NCBI GenBank assembly: GCA_029254745.1
Contig: JAQWWZ010000042.1
Coordinates: 1 to 36,287, forward strand
Direction of reading: 5' to 3'
Origin: Opitutales bacterium
Lineage (GTDB): Bacteria > Verrucomicrobiota > Verrucomicrobiia > Opitutales > Seribacteraceae
DNA: 36,287 nucleotides
A program made the position numbers and the translations under genes. Below the pieces are notes generated by a model, which ran no database searches, was not told where the DNA came from, and worked only from the letters and a program-made list of their open reading frames with translations. Of the stretch, positions 1 to 10,100 are shown in pieces (positions within the stretch are counted from its first letter, which is position 1; each line of letters starts with the position of its first letter).

Positions 1-1155
1 ATGGGTTAAAGATTCACCGACTACCCCGGTGGTGATAGTTACATCACTTCCAAGAAGATCCACCGTACCATCATATATTCGGTCGGCACTCAAACCTACT
101 GTCTTCGTGTTAATCGTGACCGGAGCATTGGTTGAATCCAGGCTGGGCAACTGATAGTTGCTTACCAACCCACTGGAGCCATCGGTTGCATCCGTTAGGG
201 TAATTGCATCAATGTATTTATTGGCAACCGCTACATCTTTTGAACTCGAAGTTGTGCCGGTATGCGTCAAGGTTTCAACCCCTACCCCGGTGGTGATGAT
301 TACATCACTGCCAAGAAGATCCACGGTCCCATCATAAATCCGGTCGGAAATTAATCCGACAGTCTTTGCATTAATAGTTACAGGAGCATTTAAAACATCC
401 AAACTAGGCAGCTGATAATTGCTTGCTAAGCCTCCGGATCCATCCGTTGTATCCGTCAGGGTAATCGCATCAATGTATTTATCTTCCACGGCTACATCTT
501 TAGAGTTCGCAGTGGTCCCCGTGTGAGTCAAAGTTTCACTACCTACACCAGTGGTGATGGTCACGTCATTTCCCATAAAATCTACCGTGCCGTCATAAAT
601 TCGATTTGCTACCAAGCCAACGGTTTTAGCTTTGATGCTAACCGGTGCTAGGCTGCTGTCCAAGGTAGGTAAGTTATAATTACTCGCCAGCCCTCCGGAT
701 CCATCACTGGCGTCGGTTAAGGTAATGGCATTGATATATTTATTAGCCAAAGCTACATCCTTCGAACTCGAGGTTGTGCCGGTATGCGTCAAGGTTTCTA
801 CCCCTACCCCGGTGGTGATGATTACATCACTGCCAAGAAGATCCTCGGTGCCATCATAAATACGTTCAGCACTCAACCCTACTGTCTTTGTGTTAATCGT
901 AACCGGAGCATTGGTTGAATCCAGGCTTGGCAACTGATAATTGCTTGCCAAACCTCCGGAGCCATCGGTTGCATCCGTTAGGGTAATTGCATCAATGTAT
1001 TTATTGGCAACTGCTACATCTTTGTAACTTGATGAGGCTCCCGTGTAAGTAAGAGTTTCACTCCCTACACCTGTTGAAATCGTAACATCGGTCCCCGATA
1101 GATCAACTGCACCATCATAAATACGAGAGGCGGCAAGTCCAACGGTTTTCGCAAC
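1..1155 (-). repeat. Tandem array of five 261-bp (87-residue) YDG repeat units
   Basis: The anchor CTACCCCGGT or a close variant ends at 30, 291, 552, 813 and 1074, exactly 261 bp apart. Each unit encodes an IYDG motif, then a (V/I)TTGVG.ETLTHTG segment, then KYI(N/D)AITLTD and a closing NY.LPSLD. Bases 121-240 match 904-1023 with about 7 differences (offset 783 bp, three units). Bases 241-324 match 763-846 with about 3 differences (offset 522 bp, two units). The array runs off the left edge, so its full copy number is unknown. Neighbouring repeats further right in the same gene are much more diverged. Confidence 0.9.
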
Positions 1156-4100
1156 AATTTCTCCGTTGGTAGCTGTAGTTGTGTAGCCAAGGGTTAGGTA
1201 GTAATTGTTGGAATCTGTACCGCTGAGGCTCATATCGCTTAAGGTGTAACTAAGACCCGTTCCTACATTTTGTGTTGAATAGGAACCCAGACCTTCAGCT
1301 GTGACAATGTCTCCGCTTTCAATCCCAGAAAGAGTAAGGCTTAAACCCGTCATATTAACTGTAGAATCATAGATTTTAGATAAGCCAGCACTGGCGGATG
1401 CTGTGAGGTTTTTAGTATTCACCTGGTGCGACCCAACAATGGTAATAGTATCACTAAAGTTCTCACTATTCTCAGTTGCCTCACCAATACTGCCCAAGGT
1501 GTATGATCCTTGTTCCAATTTATTGGCACTTGAGTAAGCTCCAGACAAAGGGCCAACATCAAAAGATGCGGTCCCCCCTGAACCATCATTCAAGGAGACT
1601 TGATTACTGGCATTGATGGAAACTGAACTTCCCGGGACAGAACCGTCATCCAACCTTACCACAGCAGCACCGTTGTAATACTCAACCGAACCAATCGTGT
1701 AAGATGTGGCAGTGCCATAGGTGTTCACCACATTATCCAACCTGACCAGCAACTGATCAGATGGGACGATTGTGAAATCACCTTCCTCGTATTGAAAAGA
1801 ATAATTGGAGGCGGTCAGCCCGGATGGTAAGAGGACATCTTCATATGTATCAGCAACATCAGTCGAAACGTTAGTTCGGGTAATTGCTAAAGTACCGCCG
1901 ATCAGTCCTGGATCCGTTTCTTGTTCACCGTAATGAAATCCTGAATAAGTCACCCCTTGAAAACCGGCTGGATCTGCCTGGGTAACAAACTTTGAGTCGT
2001 TGGATGCCGTCACGGTTAAAACTGCTTTACTGACACTTAGTACTCTGGGCACATGAGTTATCAAGTAATTTGGAGAAGTTGCCCCCGCTGCAGTAATCGC
2101 ATGATCTCCAACCGTGGCACTCGCCCCGGTTGGTGCACTCAGAACCAAGCCGGAAACAACACTTTCGTTTTCGGAGTTTTGAAAACCAGTATAAGTAGCA
2201 GTACGAACCGGCTCGGCATAACCATAGATTTTAGATAGATCGTCCGCGGTGATCGTTAGAGCTGCCGGATTAATGACATAATCACCATCCAAATAAGTGA
2301 CTAAGTAATTTGATTCAAGGAAACCTCCGCTACCGGTTGCTCCAGAAATATCAATTGCACCTGAGTATGTCCCAGCATTAGCAGTGGCAGTTGATTCATA
2401 AGCACTTGCACCCGTAGTGAGAACAACATCGGTTGCCTCTTCAGAGGGTGCGTAGGTTCCAGAAGTTAGACTAAATGAAGTATTACCTAAGCTATCCACA
2501 TCCCCATAGGTCTTAGATTGATTGGTTGCTGTTAAAGTGATGGGTCTTTGGTTAACCGTGAGAGTACCATTATTTTGGGTAATATTGTAGTTACCGTAGG
2601 TTGCTGTCGCTCCACTTACTGTTATGACATGAGTCACATAACCTGCACTTGCTCCTGTTGGAGCACTTACTGATAAACCAGATATCTCAGAGGATGGAGA
2701 TAATGCGTCATTTCCTACCAAGCCAGTATAATCAACCGACAAAATAGGATTTGCATCGCCATATGTTTTTGATTGATCATCAGCAGTAATTGTCAAAGCA
2801 ATCGGCGTAGTCGTCACTGAATTAACAGCACTTACATAAGAACTACTTGGTAGTTGGTAATTAGATGCCAAACCGGTTCCATCAGCTAAAAAATTTGTCG
2901 TCGTAACTACGAAATTGGTGCCATCGACATTTTTACTGTTCGCAGTCAAAACACCCGTTGTCGATAAGGTTTCCCCGTTCGCCCTATTTCCAATTATGAG
3001 CTCACTGGTTTCAACGATGGCGGTTCCGTCATAGGATTTGGTAACAGAAAGAGTTACCTCTCTCTTGTTTATGGTTAGGTCACCTTCATCCCGAGTAATC
3101 TGGTAATTATTTGTATCAAAATTATCACCAGTCACCGAACCAAGTTGGATAACAATCTCATCGGAGTAGGTAGCTTGATTCTGTTTTGTACTTGCAGCAT
3201 ACCCATTCGCAGAGGTTAATGTCACAGCCGTAGCAGCCTCAGAAGTGTGAACACCGGATGCATAAGGCGCAAATGAACCAGTGGTTAAATCGAATGCAGT
3301 CGTACCCAATGAAAGAACATCTCCATAGGTCTTACTTTGATCCTGAGCCTTTAGGGTAATAGGTCTTTTATTTACGGTAAAGGTCCCAGAAGTAGGGCTA
3401 GCAAAGGTGTAATTATCATTATCTGCGGTTGCTGCACTTACATCAATTGTAATGCTATGTGTACCGGCTGTTGCCGAGGCGTTGGTCGGGGCACTTATAG
3501 TCCATCCTGATATATGACTTGGGTCAAATCCTGTAGCATCACCCGAATAGCTAACTGTGAGAGTTGGGTCTGCATCGCCATAAGTTTTGCTTTGATCATC
3601 AGCCAATATGATTAGGGGTGCTGCAGTTATCGTTAAATTATTTTTGGCAGAATCATAAGCAATGGGCGGCAGTTTATAATTTGCAGCCAAACCACCGGAT
3701 GCGGAAGTTGCTCCAGCTTCATCACCAAGGGAGGTACTGGCTGAGGTATCGATAAACTTGCTGGAGGAATTAACATTTATACTGCTAAGATTATCGGCAC
3801 TTGAGTCCATGGAATTCGCGTTCGAAATCACCAATTCTTCTGCTCCACCTAAAGTGGCATAATTACCCAGCGTAATTTCGCCACTCTCGATAACGCGAGT
3901 ACCATCAAATACCTTAATGGCTGAAAGAGTAAGCTCACGCTTCAGAATTTTGGCATTATTGGTGGTTTGATTCGTAATGCTGTAATTACCTGACTTCGCA
4001 CCAGTCAAATCCGAATTTGTAAGACTCAAAGTTACCGTCTTTACAATCTCATTTCCAGATCCGTCCAGGGCAACATTCTTGTCAGAGAAATTGGCGGAAT

Positions 4101-7100
4101 CCGCACTCAGACTTCCGGAATTCAGAGAAACATCATCAGAGAATAAAACTCCTGATAGTGATCCGTAACTGCTAATACTTGCATCATCTGTACCATCATA
4201 GATTTTATCCGAAGCAGTAAGACCAGAAATCGAAAGAGCTTTTCGGTTTACGGTCAAAGTACCGTTCACATAGTTAATGTTATAATTCCTGGTATCAAAT
4301 CCAGTTGAACCCGAGTCCGTTGCAGCACTCGGTACAATAGCGTAAGAATTGACATTTGTCGTATCGACCGCTCCACCACTCGCGAATGAAATGGTAATTG
4401 CATCATCTCCTTGCAATCCAGCCTCAGTGAATTCAGTACCATCAAATGTTACGGCATCTCCATATGTTTTACTAACTGAATTTGCGGTAATGGTGACATC
4501 TCTTGGAGTAATAGTAACCGAGTTTCTTACTGCATCATAACTCATCGGTGGAAGTACATAATTGGATGCAATTCCATCATTTGAACCGGTATCTCCATCT
4601 GCCAGAACGATTGAGGTAAAGAAGTTGTTTGCCTCCCATTGATTTTTGTAGGCAACGGCTGCTGAGGAAAAAGTAAGGTTTTCACCCGTCGATGCAGTGA
4701 TCGTCAAAACATCGTCTGCACTGGATGGATCAAAAGCCAAACTATCATCGTAGATTTTGGTGGCCGATAAATCGACCTCTCTGGTATTGATGCGGTAGGA
4801 ATCAGTATGGGTATTTAGTGAATAATTATCGCTCTTACCTCCAGATAGAGTCATTCCGGCATAAGTGACTGTTTGATCAATCACATTACCTCCTGCATCG
4901 TAGGTAACATCAGCACTATCAAAAGTTGCGGTAATCGTGGTATAGGAAATTGAAACATCATCATCGGTTCCACCTATACTTACAGGTCTGTTATCATTAT
5001 CTGCATTCGAGCCAGTGGTAACAAAAGATTGTAGAGAGGGTGTACCCGATGGAGTCGCGGTATTGTCCCCATCATAAAATTTATCCGCACTCTCAAGAGT
5101 ACCGTCAACAATAGTTAGTGGTTTTTGGGTAATCGTTAAGGCATTGTCCGTAGCACTGTAAGAAGAGAGGGATGGAAGTTGATAATTGTCAGGATCGCCG
5201 ACGGTACCCGAGGTACCCGAACTGATCGAAATGTTATCAACATAAGGATTTCCCCCACGATCGATTGAACTTGCCGTGACTCCAGCGTCCACAGTTAAAG
5301 TTTCACTGTTTTGCCGATTACCAAGTATGACTTCAGAAGTCTCAATTACATTTGTTCCGTCATAGATCTTGGTTGCAGTTATGGATAATCCTCTTTTGTT
5401 GACAGTAAAGGAATTCTCTGTCGAAGAGTGAGAATTCGAGGATGAAAGATAATAATTGGTTCCAATGCCACCATTGCTACCATCACTTAAAGTGATACTG
5501 GAAACATAATTATCCACTGTACCAGAGTTGCCGTCGGGACCATTAACATCCTTAGTTGCGAGGGTTGCTGAAAAGCCCAATGTTTGGGAACTCACTAGAC
5601 CGGAATCGGCATTCCCGCTAATTGCTCCCAACCCACCTGAAGTAAGAAGCGAAGGGCTTAAGTCAGTGAGTCCATTGTAAGTTTTTTCAGCAATCAGGCT
5701 GAGGGGTCGTTTATTGATCTTGAACTCGTCGTCGGAATGCCCATCCAGGGTGTAGTTGGTTGCATCGCCTCCAGCTAAAGTGATCCCCGAGTAGGAAACG
5801 GTCTGGTTCTGGGCAACTCCACCGGAGTCAGAAACATTGGAACCGGGAAAACTAGCCGATTGCTCAGACAAATTCAGGGAAATCGTATCTCCTGTAATTG
5901 GTCTTTTATCAGAATCGACACTACTGGAACCCGCAATCGTATCCTCCAAAGTCGCTGTACCCACAATCGCTGCCACTGCATTGCCATCATATATCTTATC
6001 TGCACTCTCCAAAGTGAGATTCTTAATTTGCAGTGCTTTTGTTGTAATCGTAACATTGTTCTTGGTGGCGTTGTAGGAATTGGCCGGTTTGGTGTAGTTT
6101 GAGGCTATTCCGGTGCTTCCATCAAGTAACGTAATGGATGAAGTAACCAAGTAGGTGGCATCGTCGACATTTTTAGTACTGGATGTCAAACTTCCTGAAA
6201 AGGTCAAATCTTCACCCGAGACCAGATTAACGGAAGCCGATTCGTCCGAGTCTAATGCTGTAAGCTGATCGTCATCAATGGTTGTCGTACCATCGTAAAC
6301 TTTTGTTGCAAGCAGGTAGACTTCTCTTTCATTAATAATTACCTTATTATCATTTACATCGTATGAACTTGGGATACCTGGAACATTGATGGTGGATCCG
6401 TCTGAGATAAGAGTGAAATTATAAGCGGTCGTGGTATAATTGGATGCAAGGTAAGAACCAGAGTCAGCAAGACCAAGGGCTGTGTTGGTAGCATATTTAC
6501 TGGAAGTGGCTACATTTTTGTCGCTGGAGGTAACTGAGAAGATGAGTGATTCACCTGATTCCAACCCAGAATCCGCAAAACCATTAATTCCACTCAATCC
6601 TCCCGAAGTAACATTGTCATTATTCAAAGTTGTGGTGCCATCATAAGTTTTTTCCCCGCTAAAACCAATTGGTCTGGGATAAATCTTAGCTTGTGCGGTT
6701 GCTTGGTCTGTAATAGAGTAGTTGTATACATCATCACCAGTGTAATTGGTTACTAAATTTACTGTCTTATCCTCAACAGTTGAACCACTTAGTGAAACGT
6801 TCTTGTTTTCGAATGTTCCAGTGACAGTTGAAATCGAGAAATTGTCACCACTTATTTTGCCCAACGAAACCAAGTTGGTGTTAACCGGGCTAAAATATTC
6901 GTTAGCTGAAAGACCGCCATCATAGATTTTATCATCAACTTCAATACCGGAAATCGTTATCGGTTTAGGGGTAATGGTTACATCGTTGTAAGTGGCGGTG
7001 TTACTAATACTCGAAATGCTAATATTTGTATGATCCGCGTCCGAAGTGTCCCAAAGATCTTTATTACTAAATTTATAGTCGGTGATGAATCCTGAAGCAT

Positions 7101-10100
7101 TGTAACTGCCAGATGTTTGCCGAACCGCATCCGCAGCATCCTGCAAGGCAATCGCGGAGATATAGGTCATAGATCGAACTCCATCTGTAACAGTTCCAGC
7201 ATGCTCACTGGCCGTCGAAGCGTTAGAATACTGCAAAGTCTCTCCAGTTATTTCTGTGGTAACAGTCAAATCTTCGACATCTCCAGATTCTGGCCAATTG
7301 ACCTCGGAATCATAAACTCTGGTTCCGGTTATTGTCAGCTGCTTAGGAATAACCTTGAACGGTGCATTCGCTGCATTAAGCGTCGGCAGGCTATAATTTT
7401 GTGGCTCAAACTCACTACCGCCAGCGTCATCACCAAGAACAATTTTAGTTATGAAATTATCTGTTCTGTCCGTTGTATCACTGTCACTATCATCATGCTC
7501 AAAGATGTAAGTCTCTTTGTGGTCATCTGGTCCGGTGACATGTTTTGAGCTGATGGTGCCAGCATGTTCAGCATGATTAGTTACATAAGAAAAATCCTCA
7601 TTATTAATCAACCCTCCTGAAGCTGCTGCAACTCCAGCAGCTTCGTTACTTGAATCATCAGGGTCTACAATTAAAATTTCTCCCTCAACAACAGGAGCTG
7701 TATAGTAAGGACTACCAGTTTCTGGAACTACATATCTAGAGATATAATTATTTCCATCATAAGTTTTTTTTGCCGGGATATATAATATTTGTCTTTGATT
7801 AATTCGACCATCCGTTCCATCAATTGCGTTGGAAGACAATAAATAGTTTGAAGAATCAGATCCGCTCAGGATCACATTTTCAATGCGATAATTTTTATCA
7901 GTTACATTGTAAGTGATCGTGTGACCTACATCGGTTGTTCCACTATACTCAACATCCTTATTTGTAGTTTCATCGGCATTCCGATAAGTCCCCAATCCGG
8001 AAACATTCACGGTATCACCAGACTTAATCAGACTGGATAGATCATACTGCAGACCTTCCATGTCCGGAGTACCGTCGTAGATTTTAGTCTTACCAGCAGA
8101 AACATGGGATGGGGAAAGAGTTAAGGTCAAAGTATCAACCGTGTGGGTGCCATTGACAACTACGGTACTCGAAAAAGAACCAGAATTATCGATTTCACTC
8201 GCCCCAAGTTTATAGGTCCCAACTTTTAAATCCCCCGAACTTGAATTATTCCCTGAGGGAGGTCCAAGTTTGAAAATGAGCACGTTTACATCATCACCTA
8301 GACTATCACTTACCGTAAGCTTGTTGCTGATAGCTTCCATAACATAAAAGGAGTCATCAACCGTCTGAATGATAGACCCATCATAGTAAGAAATTGAAGA
8401 AATGGTATAAGCCGGTAATGCGTCACCATAAGTAGAAACAGCATCATTCAGAACAACTTTCAACTCATTGGCAGGAACAATGGTAAAAACTCCGTTTGCG
8501 GTACTGAGGGAATAGTTGGCAACGGTGATACCAGTGACATCTGGGATTAAAGCATAATCTCCAGCAGTATCGTTCGTAGAATCTGCACGGGATAGAGTGG
8601 CACTACCAGTTAAAACCGAAAGATTCTCGTAATTCACAAAACCAGAATAAGTTACCCCACTAAAGCCTGACGGGTCACTTTCGGATATAAATTTAAAAGA
8701 TGAATTGGCCGTAACAGTAAGCACAGCTTTGTTAATGGAAGCGTCCACCGTTTCGGTGGTTGATTCCAAAACATAATCCGTCGGATAAGAATTTTTTGAA
8801 CCTGAAATATTATTAATCGTAATTCCGCTCATCGTGAGGGAGCTGGCATCCGCTACACTGCCACTATTATAATTTGCATCGGAGAAGCTTAATTCAGCAC
8901 TTGCATCCCCAGATACTAAGCCTGTGAAGGTATACTCTGGGGAAAAGTCATCTGCGGCACTATCGAAACCATCATAAGTTTTAGTGAGTCCAGCCGATGG
9001 GCTAGCATGGGAACCATTGTTAACAGATACAGACAGAGTCGCCACATTAGTAGTTACTGGTGCATTTGAACGGGTAAGTGTGGGCAACTTATAATTACGC
9101 GACTTGGTGGCAGAGCCCACATTGATGGCAGGTGACTGGATGGTCCCATTGGTAAGAGTAATTGCGTTGATGTACCTGTAGGTAGCATCTGCCATAACGT
9201 GCTTATTACGGACAGTTGCACCAGAATAACCGATTGCTTCATTGGTAATCAAGTTACCAATTGTCACTTCACTACCATTTAAAACATTGTTTCCATCATA
9301 AGTTTTTGTAGCTGATAGAGTGACTTGTTTTTGATTCACAGTAATAGTCTGATTATTGGTTACATTGTAACCCAGTGCCGATAGATTCTCTGAGATGGAA
9401 TAACTTTGCACCTGAAAATCTCCACTGGCAGCATCAACTTCTCCTTTAACATCTAAATATTTAGTTTCGTCACTGCCGTGATCGGTGTAAGACTCATCTT
9501 CAATGGACGCAGTAAGGGTATCTCCATTTTGTAAATTATCCGTAGAAATAGTCGGAGTGGCAGAACCATATGTAAGAGTGGTGTCAGATAGTACTATAGA
9601 AGACGCCGGTTGTTCGCGATAAACCGCATATTTTCCTGAAGAAATGGCAGTTGTGTAGTTTGAAGCGCTTTCATCACTATAATATCGAAAGCGCCCCGTA
9701 CCCCATCCGATCAAAGTAGTCAGTCCAGTGGATCCTGTTATGCTTCCCGTGTAGAAAATTGCCTGCCCTGATCCTCCAACTGAAATCGAAGGTGATCCAG
9801 AAATTGAAATATCTCCCCCTGAAGATGAACCTGCACTGTCGTTTTTGCCGGCATTTAATAAAATCGCTGAATTCGTTGTGTTGGTGGTGGTCAGGTTAGC
9901 CGCAAGCGAAATATCGTTATCAGCGTTTATGGTTAACGTACCTGCACCAGAATTAATCGAATTACTTACAATTGCATCCTGACCGACTGTGGCACTAAAA
10001 GTTGCCGAGGTAAGATTCGCACCAACACTTAGGTCTCTTCCACTCGTGATTGTTAAATCTCCGGAGTCAATATCAACCGCTGCGTTGATCAACACATCCT

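Noticed and set aside
1-1155. Could the 261-bp periodicity be a CRISPR array?
   Set aside because: Repeat units are far too long, are in frame, and encode protein modules with no spacer structure.
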